In this document: positions 43,263-55,893 of the stretch, one piece after another | Position numbering within the stretch: position 1 is the first letter of the stretch | How the letters are laid out: each line of letters begins with the position of its first letter | Assembly (NCBI GenBank): GCA_034401795.1 | Contig: CM067359.1 | Coordinates: forward strand, 142,792,233-142,856,232 | Source: Chaetoderma sp. LZ-2023a | Taxonomy: Eukaryota > Mollusca > Caudofoveata > Chaetodermatida > Chaetodermatidae | Length of the DNA stretch: 64,000 bases | Reading direction: 5' to 3' | Notes under the pieces: model-generated | Told to the model about the DNA's origin: nothing | The model's input: only the letters and a program-made list of their open reading frames with translations | Database searches by the model: none | Made by a program: the position numbers and the translations under genes

Positions 43263-43620
43263 AACAAATACTATACAGATCAAATTAATACAACCGCGCA
43301 TAGACCGTATTCAAATATGCGTTCGTGACGTACTTATTGACATCATTCATGACGTCATTCATTATGACTTCAGTGTACACAATGCAGTTCATTATGCCGT
43401 CATATGATGGGTGGGTACTCTGGAAAGGTGAATTGGACAACAGAGAAGCTTTAGTTCTATGCCATCCAAGATCTCTAACCCATCACTTGGCAATAGATGA
43501 CAAACGCTAGAGCCTGGATGGGAACAGATACAATGGTGAGAGTATGCGAATGGACATATCCAGGTTATCCATTCATCATATGATGTCATATGACGTCATA
43601 ATCAACTACGTGACATGTAG
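43263..43620. repeat. Dispersed foldback repeat, copy 2
   Basis: 43263-43437 matches 20695-20870. At 43566-43615 a segment (CCATTCATCATATGATGTCA...) is an inverted counterpart of the TGACGTCATATGATGGGTGG end, so the unit folds back on itself. Non-coding. Confidence 0.5.
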
Positions 43621-45644
43621 TCCGTCTTAAACGCTTAATAGTCCCACACGTTGTACGAATTGTATGTCTTTGCCATTATAAACAAGCCATTAGCAGGGTA
43701 CCTTAGTGACGTCGGATGTTACATTCCAGACAAAAGCACCACATTTTCAGGGTTTGTACTTACACATATTTTGATTTTTTTCAATGGATCCAAAAATTTG
43801 GAACATTATTTTCTGGATTATGCAATATTTTCAAAATGGCTGCCAAAGTGCAATATAACGGCACTGTACAGTACAGTTCAAGAGCTTTCTAACCGTATAG
43901 ACTCTTCGAAATCAAAGCGGAATACATGTATAAATAGTGTACACATCCACGCTTGATTTTATGTTATGTTATTCATGATTCTAACAGCATTATTTACACA
44001 ACAGAGCAAAACCTGTCTAGTAAGACCACTTGTTTTGGGTCTGGAAAACGGTAGCTATTTAGTATTTATGGTCATAAGACTACACGTCTTAAATAGCCAC
44101 CATCTTGTAACCACAAACGAATTTTCCTAATTATAGCAACAAAAAAAGTAATAAATGTAATAAAAGATCATTTGCGTTTAATACTTACCAATTTGTATTA
44201 TCGATTAATGTCAGGAATGTGTCCGTTATAAACAGGCTTGTGTGGAGCGCTTACAACGATATTTGCCGTCGTATCGCACGACTGACCGGAGAGTATTACA
44301 ACTATGTGCAGTGGATGTATATATATATATATATATATATACATTGATGCCATATTATATAATTTTTTATTTGATTAATGTCAATCCACAAATACGGGAA
44401 ACCCTGCTTATAATGGCCACCTGTCTTTGGAGCCACAATATGATGGATGTTTAAGATTTGTGATTAAGAGTAAGGCATGTTAAAGCACAAATTCGAAAAG
44501 TTATATAAACTTATTCCTTAAATAAACACATATGCTTTATTATTAAGCGTATGAATTTGTGTTCCTCATTCATTTCAAATAATGGATTGGAACGTATGTC
44601 AAGTGTGCCAAAAGGATGGTGGGAAACCTCTTACGACATGCACAAAAGGCAGAAGACAAGATGCAAACAAAAAGGGTATTGGAAAGTGCCTGCGTTACTT
44701 TTATATGTGCGGTGTACACTCTTTTATGAGAAGTGGCTGATCAGTCTCCGCAGATACTGGTCAGGCCAAATCTCCAACTAATTAAGCTACGTCGATGCCA
44801 GGGTAGTTAGTGGTTCTTCAAGGATTCTATCTAGCGTTTAATAGAACACAGATATTAGTGCCACAGAGGCCTAACACCCTAGCCTATCGTTTATGAAGAG
44901 GTTTCGTCTGCTTGTCCAGGAATTCCTTTGGCCTCTCGTAGGATACGACCGGTGAGCAGGTCCAACAAACAGAGGGTGCGTAAAAAGTTATCAGGGCGAC
45001 CAGCACTGGAGCCGAAAAGCGACTCATAGATGAGTGTCTGACGTAATCACACAGAAGACAAGACAAGGACAAAACAATACAAATGCGTTAGAATCTTTAG
45101 GCTTGGCTTAAGAAACGCCTGACAGATCGGTGGAGACGTGTTTAGAAAGCATTCTACCCATCTAGTCACCACAGAATTGATCTGCCGAGTGTGTCTTTTG
45201 CCGCGAGCCGATGTGTCGGAATCAAGCCATATAGACCTGATTCATTGGAGTTAACGGTTACACCTGAAGTTAGGTTTAGATGCAATTTGGCCTAGATTCA
45301 CTGCTGAGGCCGATAATTAATTAGATATGTTTTCGCAGTGAGTTCCTTCATTGGCAGACATTTATCATCCTAATAGGTATCTTGAAATACAGGGGGGAAG
45401 TGTGATGCGTCCTCGTTACAATTGAGGCCACAGAGAAACTTATGCGATTTCAGCGATTGCGTAACCGAACCAAAGGAGGGACTTAGTATATATAAATGTA
45501 ATAAGCTTGGCCGAGGAAAGCCGAAGCCAATCACAAATTGAGACAGTTGCCGGTGGTTCTTTGGCTCTTTTATGGCACTTTTGGACTCGTTTGCAGGTAT
45601 AGCTACTAGCCATTGTAACAACTGAAGCTGGCTTTTGTAAATTG
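43621..45644. other. Two-kb unassigned stretch
   Basis: Only a (TA)n run at about 44317-44342 stands out. Short open frames occur, but none shows a domain, conserved motif or convincing start. A purine-rich GGGGGGAAG run at about 45402-45410 resembles a polypurine tract but has no matching LTR that I can see. Confidence 0.4.
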
Positions 45645-45838
45645 GATCACATGTCAGGCTCGAGCAATGTGAGCGTGAACAGTGACCTCAGTGTAAAATT
45701 GATGCTGGGGGGAAAGTGATGCAGATATAATGTTGCTGTATAGTATAGCCTAGCGTACTGCATCCTAGAGGGTTTTTTAATATAAACAAAACAAAATAAC
45801 TAGGATGGCTGCGTGCCATATACGTAACTAACTATCAC
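45645..45838. repeat. Inverted partner of 58249-58440
   Basis: The sequence from GATCACATGTCAGGCTCGAG to AACTAACTATCAC is the reverse complement of 58249-58440. It includes a GGGGGGAAAG run followed by TGATGCAGATAT, which looks like a polypurine tract and LTR start. A second partial copy lies at 58147-58243. Confidence 0.7.
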
Positions 45839-46967
45839 TAACCTGGCTATTCTAGCTCGATAGGATAGGTTTAAAGTAGAGACATTTGTGTACGCCTCTT
45901 TTCCAGCTGTAGCGGATATGTAACACTGCACACCAGCCAGATTGTGTAAAATTGGCCAAAAGCCTTAGTGCCTCTTATTATATTGAGGGATTGTCTCTTT
46001 CTACGCTCCTCCTGCCGCAAGGCTTAACAATTGTCTGGAACTCCCATCGACACGTTGGCATGATCTGGCTCTGAGAAACTATCGGTGTTTCCGAGCAGTG
46101 AAGACCAAACTGTCGATCTCGCATACATCCCCTCTGTATCTTCAGATACCAGTTAGCGTAGATAACCCCGCCAAAGTAGAAAGCACTGCGAGAAGATATA
46201 AATATTATGTAAAACTGGCCTGCAGTGCATCTCTGGACATTCTGAAACTTAAGCCTAACGACAGGCAAAACCTTAGTTCCTCAACACACGGGTGATGGTT
46301 GGGATGCAGATCTCCATCTAACTAATTCTTCGGAAATCATCTCCCCAATCTTCATGTAATACAGCGTGCATCACATTAATTTTAATTTCACTAGATTGAC
46401 ACACACTGCACATAACATTTTGTTTGAACAAGAGAGTGGCCATTTTTGCCAGCTCTCTTCTTCCGCTTCAGCGTTGAAGGCATTTTCCTGTGATGGAGGC
46501 CCGTGTGAAACACTTTCCTATCGCAACAATTATATTTGTGTTAGGGGTATAATGGTTTATATTAAACTACATAAGTAGCCTCGTTAGGACGCTCCCTTGC
46601 AGGGATACCTCACTGATATATACGGATCAGTGATGTACCTCTGACGAGCTCACGTAAACAAGACACCAACTTTGTTCTATGTACTGTATATTTTCTCTCG
46701 TCTACTTGCAAACGAGTACCACTGTTTGTATAGTGTTTACATTTTGATGACGTGTCATGTCCAGACTCCTAAATTAAGCTATGGACCATAATACCGGTAA
46801 TACCAATAGTTGGGATGAGACCATGAAGTTTAATCTCGGTGGCAATGGTCGCACAGCCCCACTGGAATGTTATCATTTCACCATCTCTAGAAGCTTGTCT
46901 TTGTACCTTCCGGCGAGTTGCGATACAGGATCCGTAACCCTAAGAGTCATAGGTAACCAGCCCTCCC
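45839..46967 (+). repeat. Long direct repeat, left copy (partner 58444-60056)
   Basis: About 1.13 kb starting TAACCTGGCTATTC and ending CCAGCCCTCCC, matching 58444-60056 in the same orientation apart from a 476-bp segment present only on the right. It contains the ATG at 46781 of a short ORF. It could be an LTR or a segmental duplication. The ends do not show clear TG...CA. Confidence 0.7.
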
Positions 46968-46975
46968 ATGCATAG
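46781..46975 (+). CDS. Short ORF inside the long direct repeat
   Basis: A 64-residue ORF with a good ATG, conserved in the right-hand copy (59870-60100) with many synonymous-looking changes, for example the shared SWDET and NLGGNGRTAP. The preserved frame suggests that it was coding before duplication. It is polar with Cys and no membrane segment. The downstream sequence (46990-47200, another frame) has YDGRTACVLTDCARNF and may be its continuation. Function unknown. Confidence 0.35.
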   Translation: MDHNTGNTNSWDETMKFNLGGNGRTAPLECYHFTISRSLSLYLPASCDTGSVTLRVIGNQPSHA

Positions 46976-47099
46976 ACAGTCAGAACTCCTTGGGTTTGGA
47001 AGTAGCATCATATGATGGAAGGACTGCATGCGTGCTCACCGACTGTGCTAGAAATTTCACCAGGGCGGAACAACCGGAACTGTTTCTACACAAGTATTC

Positions 47100-48520
47100 G
47101 TTGATCAGTGAGGGGACATTCCGTGATGCCTCGCAGGTGGGTACTCAATACATCACATTGTTGGATATCCACGACAGGCACCCAACACCTTTGCCAGATC
47201 GCTGTCGACCACGACAAAGACCCCTACGGGGGCATACTAATACTTCACAACCATTATGTTCACCAACGTCATCACAAGGTGACCAATGGCCTGCACCTCA
47301 TGCACCATGTCCCACATCTCCTCCAATACAAACGTCATCGCCGTGCTATCCTCCGGTACTACGATATGAATTGGGAGATGTGACACCTCCCTTCATATCG
47401 CGCTCAACACTATCGTCGGGAATCACCATCACGGATGCGGCATCGGCAGGAACACAATCAGAATCTACCACCAACACCACCACCAACACGCAGACCAGCA
47501 TCCACGTTTACGCCATTCTCCCCAGCAACAACACCTGGATTCGTGCCAATAACACCATATCATGGACATGGCCGGATCATTCTCCCTTCGGAATTTTGCG
47601 GGGAGATGATTGGGATAATTATAAGTGCCAATTTGAAATTATTAGTTATACAAACTAGTGGACGGATCAGCAAATGGGAGAGTATCTGGCCACTAAACTG
47701 TCAGGAAAAGCAAGTCCTGGCAGATTTAGGATCAGACTCCATGCCGATGTACACGGAACCGGAAAGCACGTTGTCGGAAAGATTCGGGGACATGGCCCTC
47801 AGTGAAACGAGTCATCTTCAGTTCAAAAATTTGTGTAGACGAGCTGGGGAGATCTTACCGGAATTGGCTAGTCATATTCGGTGACTAGTTACGCACGCCT
47901 ACCCCAGCACGAATCACGAGGGAGTCACGCATCTACATCCAGACACCTTCACCGATGCGTTAAGCGGAAAACCCGCCCTCAAGAAAAAATTATTCCTCAT
48001 AGAACACGGTAGCCTTCAGTCTTTAACAGCAACTGCAGTCTGGATTGAGAATTTCTTGGAGTGGGAGAAAACAAATCCCCGCCAATTGCATCCAATTAAC
48101 GAAGTGAACGATACAAACCTCCTAATCGCCACCGACAACACTTCCGCATCTGCATCCACATCAGCAACCGACCTGCACACCACACAAGTACAACACCCCA
48201 CAAGCCAGTCCCATCGGTGGGGAGGGGGGGGGGCACAACAACGCCCCAGGATGCGGGAACCAGCACAATAACAACAATCGACAAAACATGCACGATAGGT
48301 TAGAAGAGATAATGAAACAGATATCCGCACTCAGCAACTTAGTCACCACACTCAGCACCACCATCGCCACCCAATCGACAACATGACCAGCAACAAATAT
48401 GGTAACGCCTACACAGCGGCCAAACACATGTTTTGGATGTGGTCAGCCAGGCCACTGAAAGGGACAATGTCCAAATCGCCCTCCATCTACAACTCCTACC
48501 GCTGACCGACGTATACTGCA
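47100..48520 (+). pseudogene. gag: gag-like gene with CCHC knuckle
   Basis: A Pro/Thr-rich N-terminus (46990-47560) leads to the capsid-like core: GDDWDNYKCQFEI, a TAG at 47656-47658, WTDQQMGEYLATKLSGKA, a shift near 47715, ADLGSDSMPMY, LSERFGDMALSETSHLQFKN and RAGEILPELASHIR. A TGA at 47882-47884 and a further open frame follow. The knuckle CFGCGQPGH is followed by a stop and then KGQCP (near 48430-48475). This is the standard gag core of Mag-type gypsy elements. Confidence 0.7.
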
Positions 48521-49178
48521 ATCTGAGACCCCATTAAACTAGAATGGGCACCGATTATAGAGTCACCTCGGTGCCTACTCTCATAACCCGGCTCAACTGT
48601 GGCCTCTGGACAATAACGTCAGGTGGCCAACACAACAAATCACACTTCCATGACAGTACACAATCATACACACCCGGCTTCAAATATGTCGGTACCAATG
48701 ATACAGGGCATCCACGACACCGACATCTCCTTCTGCAAGAAGTTGTGACCCCGCAACCTCTGTCTCTCACAAACATTCTTTCCTATGTAAAACGGCAGTG
48801 GTTGGTTGTAGCACCTCCACTGAAACAACGTTTATACAAGCGCCATGACCCGCCGCCAAAGCACTTAACACCCAGTGCCCCCTGGTTGTATGCAACGCAC
48901 ACGTCCTGACAGCATCACCCACTGCATCCAGCAGCAGTAACAGTGACATGGACTGCAGTCAGAATTCGGCATCATGGATCCGCAAGCGGATGCATTATCT
49001 GAAGAACGGAAAACCACAGCACCATCACTGCTTCTTTTGCACCTCTACCAAAGATCCGATGATGCATTGCAAAAAGTGGCTCACACAGGTAGCCCTTATC
49101 CATGAACGCATCAGTCCTGTCCAGACTGCTGTTTACACATATTCACTGCACACCACACCAGCATAAACAACACCACCA

Positions 49179-50149
49179 TTGCTACCCCCAGCTCCGTCAT
49201 CGCCTAAGCAATCACAGCAGCGGCGACGACGGGTTGACCCCTTCCTCACTCAGCCACCAATTGCACTTACGGATGCTATTTGGAAACAGACAGACTATAT
49301 ACAGGATGACACTGTATCAAAAGCAATCCCTCAGTCAGTATCATTGGAAACTCTTCCACAGGCACACCGCAACGTAATATATAAGTGTGCTTGTCTGTTT
49401 AGTGGCGTTTCAATCAGTGCCACCGTTGACACTGGAGCTTCCATCTCCGTATTCATCAAGCGCTTGTATGAGAGCATCCCACCTCATAAGAAACTACCCA
49501 TTAGACCTACAAACATATTTTTGCAAACAGCTACTGGAGCCGATGTTCCTGTGGCTGGTACAGTAAATCCTGTAATACAGATAGAGGAAATGCCATTCAT
49601 ACATCGAGTTGTTAATGCCTCTATTCAAAACGATGCCCTGCCCGGTTCTGACTTCCTCAGTGCCAGCGAAGCTGTCATACATTGCAGACAACAGGAACTA
49701 GGCATACCCCTTGGACCGGAATCATCACTGTACGATACCTGCGCAGTGATCTTGGCATCTACGGCCACAGTTGAGCCGGGAAGGAGGAAATCTTATGGGC
49801 CACCGCACCACAGTTAGGAAATAGCACACACATACATATGCTGGAACCCAATTTTGATTATATGATCGTCTCACAATGCACCAGTCCCCGAATGATTGTG
49901 GACACCACCAATAAGGAGAACATACCATTTCGTGTATTCAATGTCACAGTGGACCCAATAACACTAATACCGGGAGTTCGTTGTGGCCATCTAGTGGATG
50001 TGATATCACAGCAGACACCCCCTACCACACCTACACCAGCAACAACTTCTCATGATTTACCGGAACATCTGCATGACATATATTTGCACATCACAGTTGA
50101 ATTGGTGCAATCTCATAAACGTGATATACGGAAATTACTATATAAGTAG
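49179..50149 (+). pseudogene. pol: pol: aspartic protease and start of RT
   Basis: The 49179-49817 frame carries ISATVDTGASISVF, the aspartic protease active site, then an ALPGSDFL segment like the GxDFL at the end of retropepsins. A TAG at about 49815 and a shift follow. The frame 49838-50149 is the protease-RT connector (PNFDYMIVSQ, VDPITLIPG). Confidence 0.7.
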
Positions 50150-50950
50150 CATGAAAGTTTCTTGCCTTAATGATCTTAGCATCAAAGACGCATATCCATT
50201 AGCCCGGATAGACCAGGCCTTAGATTCCTTCTCCGGAGCCAAGTGGTTTTGTACCCGTGATTTAGCTAGTGGATACTTGCAGGTGGCCATGGATCAGGCT
50301 GACAGAGAGAAGACCGCATTCGTATACAGAGAGGGTCTTTTCCAATTCCGCAAGATGTCCTATGGCTTGGGCAATGCTCCTGGAACATTCGAGCGTCTCA
50401 TTGACCAGATATTAACTAACCTGCAATGGGAGATCTGTCTCTGTTACATCGACGACGTAATCGTATTTGGCTCTTCGTTTGAGCAGACTCTGTCCAACTT
50501 GGACAAGGTCTTAATGTGGTTTCATAGCACCAACCTCAAGCTCAAACCCAAGAAGTGTCATCTTTTCAGACAGAGCGTCGAGTTCCTGGGACACATCATA
50601 TCCGGCAATGGAGTAGCTACTCAACCTTCCAAAACTAAAGCAGTGGTGGAGTGGCAAACCCCCACTATGGTCACAGATACCTGACGTTTCCTCGGTCTAT
50701 GCCAGTACTATCGTCGATACATCCATCACTTTAGTGAGATTGCATCATTTAGGATCACCGAGAAAGATCGACCATTCGAGTGGACGAGTGAGTGTAAAGG
50801 TTCACTAAATGTGAAGGAACATTTGACGACCGCATAAATTATTGCCCATCCTAACCCACACCTCGATTTCATCTTAGACACTGATGCATCTGCTTATACA
50901 ACAGGTGCAGTTCTATCTCGGGCCACAGAAGATGGAACGGAGCAGGTACT
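50150..50950 (+). pseudogene. pol: pol: reverse transcriptase and truncated RNase H
   Basis: RT blocks: IKDAYPLARIDQALDSFSG, FCTRDLASGYLQVAMDQADR, KTAFVYREGLFQFRKMSYGL and CYIDDVIVFG with the catalytic Asp pair intact, then LKLKPKKCHLFRQSVEFLGH. After a TGA at 50682-50684, FLGLCQYYRRYI (50690s) and FILDTDASAYTTGAVLS give the start of RNase H. The rest of RNase H is missing where the sequence jumps to integrase at about 50960. Confidence 0.8.
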
Positions 50951-50959
50951 GGGTTATGG

Positions 50960-51900
50960 TTCATGTACTCCGCACCATTACAAATTGTTTATGCACCATG
51001 GGCGCGAGTGGCTATTGATGTGCTCGGACCCTTGAATACGACGGATGAAGGAAACAAGTACATCCTCGTATTACAAGATTATTTTACTAAGTGGGTAGAA
51101 GCATTTGCTTTGCCTAACCAAGAGGCATCCACAGTAGGTCCTGGCTAGCAATGTGTTCTGCCGCTTCGGTATGCCCTATGAATTGCATTCTGACCAAGGA
51201 AGTAATTTTGAGAGCCGGCTAATCTCCGAGCTCTGCAAATTGTTCCATATAGTCAAAACTCGAACAACGCCCTATCATCTGAGAAGTGACGGGGATGCTA
51301 GAAAGGTTCAACTGTACAATGGCCGAGATGCTGACTAAGGAAACACACCTTGATTGTCGTGATTAGGTTATATGACTCCCATACGTGCTCATGGCATACC
51401 ACACTTAGATACATTCCAGCACAGGTTATACCCCTGCTCGGTTAATGTTAGGCCATGAATTAGCCATACCCCTGGATCTTGCCATGTCCAGAATTCCAAA
51501 GAGAAAAATTCACCATCTCTCTATGTAGAGCTCATGTGGCAAGGGATAGAACAGTCCCCTGAGCTAGTGAGAGCAACTTTATCCACTGCACACCGGCGTC
51601 AGAAAATGTAAACTGAGTTACCAGTGGAAAGACCCAGATGTGGTAGTAGGTAGGAAGTCGGATGTGACCTACCATATTCGCGCCTTGGATGGCCTGACCC
51701 CAGTCATCCACTTCGATCGACTTAAACCTTGTGTCAGTGATGACCCAGTATCACAGCTCAGACTGGGCATTCCACGTGACACAGTTACCCAGACAGATGT
51801 CTCTATGGAAACAAGTATTCCTGATGTTAGTCCTGGAGCACTGTGGCGCAAGGTCGACCCTTCTCCTAACAAGCCAGGAGTCCAGCGATCATATGACTAA
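50960..51900 (+). pseudogene. pol: pol: integrase core and C-terminus, broken
   Basis: WARVAIDVLGPLNTTDEGNKY carries the first catalytic Asp. In the next frame FGMPYELHSDQGSNFES carries the second. The expected Glu block is decayed (TPYHLRSDG is seen, but the Glu is not). The HHCC domain is absent. At about 51640-51760 VTYHIRALDGLTPVIHFDRLKP matches the GPY/F-type end. Non-functional. Confidence 0.7.
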
Positions 51901-51960
51901 GGCTGAAGACGATGACAAGATATGTACTTGCCCTTTCCCTCCTCAGAGCGGATCTACACG

Positions 51961-54587
51961 ATCTGGGAAGTCGTATCTGAAGACTTTCTTATTTGTGCTG
52001 TCCAATGGGAAGGACGGAAAAGTTGTTCCACCGACCTCTTCCCATTTCCACCCACTTCATGCTATTACCCCAATTATAGGGCTACCACAAGCGGAAGCTG
52101 AGGCTGCCCTGGGCCATGCTTCCTGTGGGGTGGAACATATAACAAATAGCATGGTGAAGATGCTTGATGGGGCCTTGGTCTGCGGCAGAGACCAGCAAAA
52201 CCGCACAACTCGGTGTACCCTTCCAATCATAAAATCGTGAACGTACCCCCACTCCAAGGTGCACCCCATCCATTAGCACCACCACATCCCACTCCAATTC
52301 GCGTCTCTCGTCTATGTACCAAGTTCGGACATCACTGGTGCTGTCCATTTCACACTCCACTCGTCGTCTGCTGACTGTCAATCTTCAGATATGAGAGAGT
52401 CAGCTGTTATAGAGGAGGTGGCATCCCGCACCACAGTTACTCCCCCCCCCACCCCCGCCCACCACACACCTGCTGGTGGTGGGCAGGGAAGCAGCCTGTT
52501 CAGCAGACTCTGGGCTCGAATATTTCTGGTACTTAAAAAACTATGACAGAGTACCAACCATCATGTAATGGGAGATGACCATCCCCATCCAAATGGCATC
52601 TTCAACCACAACCACCCAACCAAGCCTTCCGTGAGCAGTCAAAATATCACACCAAGACACAGAAAGCCAGGAACATACAAAACACACTTGCAAGCAAGGC
52701 TGGATACGTCAATTCATCATTACGCGAACACTACATACATACCCGGTTATATAGACGGTATAACGGAGATATCCAACATCACCAACAACATGGATATCAT
52801 GCACCTAGCTTTTGCAACAGAAAAAGTTACAGACACCTTTTTCTGCAACATTCCCGTCTGCACGAATGCGGTGAGTTCAGGACCCACCGCAACCCGACTT
52901 TTCCGCAACAGCAACAGACTCGGAATTCCCCAGCTTGGAAAACTGGATCTGCCCACCTCACACTACGCCAGCGTCACATGGTAACCCTGACTTCACTACA
53001 ACAGAACACCACCAGCATCAGCACAAGCCAACATTTTCCGCAACCACCCCCTTATCCGGTGTGCCGAAAACCGATCATATGGAAAGGAGGAACAGCATCG
53101 CAGCCATCTACAGTAGGCACTACATGGGATTCCCCCACTCCCCTCCAGAACCGTCGTACATGATCAAACAAATAAAGACACTTCAATCACACGTAATAAC
53201 AGTCAATAGTATTAAGAGAGCAAGATGCCTGCAGTCTGTCATCAGTATCAAGTAGGATTTTGCTACCGAACAGAAAATCGATAATGGTCTGATTCAAGTA
53301 CAACAGCACACATCTTGGTTATCCATGCTCTAAAGTAACTCTGTTCCATCTTAGGACTCAGCCATTACAGAGTGAAATACATCATGCCCGATAAAGTTGA
53401 CACCACAAGGATCACAGTATTCCCGCCCAACTGCAATAAAAGCTTTTCACACTTTACGACAGTGAAAGATTCATCCACAGATAAGCAGCCATGCGTATCA
53501 ATCAAATTTAACAACATGACAGAGACACAGACACTCAGGATGACTGTATCACAATCTCCATACGATGGTATTTTAAATTGTAAAACTGTGGCACACACTT
53601 TCCGAGCTGTACCATAATAATTAAGTTTGGTCTAGGTGAGGTGAGCCTAGTCCTACCCATATAGGAGGATGCTTGGCAGTCCACCCACACAGTAAATACA
53701 GTCCAGCTTGGCGGGGTCAGTAGACTTGGAATCTGCAATACGTCGAGCTGTTTAAACCAAACAATAAATTACAGTCAGCTGTACTGTCCTAATTTTGATT
53801 GAGAACATTACTGTTCTACCGCGTATACAAATCATTGACGAAGCAGCATCAACACTTAGACAGTATAACACCATGGAGAATTTCAAATATTCCCTTACCT
53901 ACATATTCCAGCCACTAATCAACATGGGCTGGAATAAATCTACTACACATAAGGGGCAGCGCATGTACAAGATCACGTGCATATAAAGGGACGCTGTTCT
54001 GAGGAACAGAATAAGGAAAACATATATTTCTATTTTTTGCATCAAATATGAACAAGTCAACAGCAACAAAACTCCACCCATATACAGATTACCTATGTTT
54101 CCGATCAACCACATGCTTTCAAAACAAGAATCACGTGATCATCACTTCTATTTTCCGAGAAATTGGATCAAAGGCTATAAACAAAAGAACCGCCCTTCAC
54201 GAATCTACCACCGCGTGATGGAAGAGGTGAGAAGTGGTGAGTCGGGACCACGGCCGCTGACGTCATCACGCTCTCCCACACCCCATTGGGCATTCCAGCC
54301 TGAAATTTGAGCAGGCGAGTTTATAAGCATCCAACTTGAAAACCGCATCACACTAATTGAAAGGTGAGCGCCCACAGGAATAAGTAGTTCCAGATTTTAA
54401 CGTTGATCGGAGACCCGATATTCCACTGAGTGGAGATGAAAGCGGCTGTCCTACCTTCCTATATTTATATTTACCTTCTTCTTACGAAGGAAATATATAA
54501 TCGGACTGCAGGAGAATGGAAGTTAAATAATTTCATATGTGGAATGACTCACTCAGAAACTTTCTGGCGTGGCCCTCCGCCCTCCTG
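51961..54587. other. Region with weak ORFs, function unknown
   Basis: Plus-strand ORFs at 52568-52984 (138 codons, His/Asn/Thr-rich) and 53372-53617 (81 codons, with VSIKFNNMTETQTLRM and YDGILNCKTV) have ATGs and mixed composition, but no recognised domain. A C-run lies at about 52441-52450. They could be remnants of a third gene of the gypsy-2 element or of the sequence flanking it. A CRE-like TGACGTCA also occurs near 54258. Confidence 0.3.
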
Positions 54588-54612
54588 TGACGTCACCAAA
54601 AAGTATAAAATG
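54588..54612 (+). promoter_or_regulatory. CRE-like site and TATA box upstream of zinc-finger-like ORF
   Basis: TGACGTCA (54588-54595) followed eight bases later by TATAAAA (54604-54610). The following gene starts at an ATG at 54832. The same order and spacing occurs on the minus strand before the paralogue at 63496 (CCTGTGATGT then TATAAAAGG, about 63693-63661) and on the plus strand at 57141-57164. A shared TTCTTCTTATTATT run occurs downstream in the first two. Confidence 0.55.
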
Positions 54613-54831
54613 AGGAAAGCGTGCACTGAAATTTCATCTTCCCTCCAAACTCAACACTACAGAAGATCAGGCATTAGGCCATTTTGGTGTCACAAACCAA
54701 ATTCTGCTGTTTTCTTCTTATTATTAGTTTATGTTATGATTGGCCAGGAAAGTATTATGAAGAGTTAGGAAAGTTAGGAAAGTTTAGTTAGGTACATTCA
54801 GTTCCACAAATAACCATCATACGGGAATAGT

Positions 54832-55893
54832 ATGTTGCTTGCAGAAGATCTTGCCTTGTCCGACCGCTCAGAAGAATCGGCACCTGCGAACATTGACAAG
54901 AAATATCCGTGTACGTCTTTATTATACGACGGACAGTCTTGCAAGCGTGCATTTTCCAGAAACTTGGACTTGAAACTTCACGTTAATCGTGACCATTTAC
55001 TTCAGAGAGCATTCTGTGTGGACTGCAAGTAGCTATATTCAGCCACGTGGTACGGTGTAACACATGCGTTATCATTTAAGCATCGTGTGTTGGTTGTAAC
55101 ATTAAAGGCTGGTGAGCAAAATGAGAACATAGATATCCTCGCACCATGCTTTGAAAATAGACTTCCAATTGTAGTAATTCCGACTGGGAAGATAGCCAAA
55201 ACTAAACGAATGAAAAGATGACAACCTGACTTTCCACAAGTAGCTTCAACATCCGCATCCGCAACACACCCAGCCAGCCCCAGCACTCCAGCAGCTATCA
55301 CCACAACAGCGGCAGCACCCACAAGAACAGCACCGGCAGTACCTGCAGCATCAGTATTGACACCAACTGCAACATCTGCACCTGCAGAACCCGCAGTGAC
55401 AACACCGGCAACACTCAGCATCATAACACCATCCACATCCGTGATAGGGCAGCCAATTTTGGTAGTGATAACAACTCCTGTGAAAAGACATGATCCAGTT
55501 TTACAGGACATTTCAGACAGTTCAATATCTCCACTCAGCTTAGTTATCGACGAGGGGATAAGTCTCACGGAAGCCGCCATCACCACTACAGCACCGCATA
55601 CAAGCCTGCTGACATCCACGCACAGCACTATCATTCCATTAGATCCTGCTGTCAGAAAGTCTACCACGCCGGACCGACCATATGCGGGGGAACAACGCAT
55701 AGCTCACCAACCCGAGATCTGAGTGATACCCAGAAAATCTACGAGTAGAATTGTTCAGGCTGTAAAAATTAGGAAAAAATCCGTAAAATTTAAACCCCGT
55801 CCCTTGGCTGACTATGGTCGTTCAACACAGCTACGCAAATTATTGCATAGCTGTGTCTCACCAAAACAATCACTGCAGATTCCTGTGTTGTAA
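54832..55893 (+). pseudogene. Zinc-finger-like protein (C2H2 plus second Cys/His unit) with Pro/Thr-rich tail, three in-frame stops
   Basis: One continuous frame of 354 codons from an ATG at 54832 to a TAA at 55891-55893, cut by a TAG at 55030-55032, a TGA at 55219-55221 and a TGA at 55720-55722 but with no frameshift. An acidic start (LAEDLALSDRSEES) precedes YPC...CKRAFSRNLDLKLHVNRDH, a C2H2-type finger. FCVDCK and YGVTHALSFKH may form a second Cys/His unit. A basic stretch (KIAKTKRMKR) leads to about 130 Ala/Thr/Pro/Ser-rich residues and a Lys-rich end. The region around RDH...GVTH aligns without gaps to the minus-strand copy at 63.5 kb. Role unknown; a DNA-binding regulator of a mobile or viral element is one guess. 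Confidence 0.55.

Larger units (their letters stand above)
46985..51960 (+). mobile_element. Second Ty3/Gypsy-type element, internally deleted
   Basis: Plus-strand gag with one zinc knuckle, protease, RT, a partial RNase H, integrase catalytic core and a GPY/F-like end in the expected order, all with stops or shifts. Parts of RNase H and the integrase zinc domain are missing. Its gag differs from that of the first element, so it is a separate lineage, of Mag/CsRN type by general look. LTRs cannot be assigned with certainty. Confidence 0.75.
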
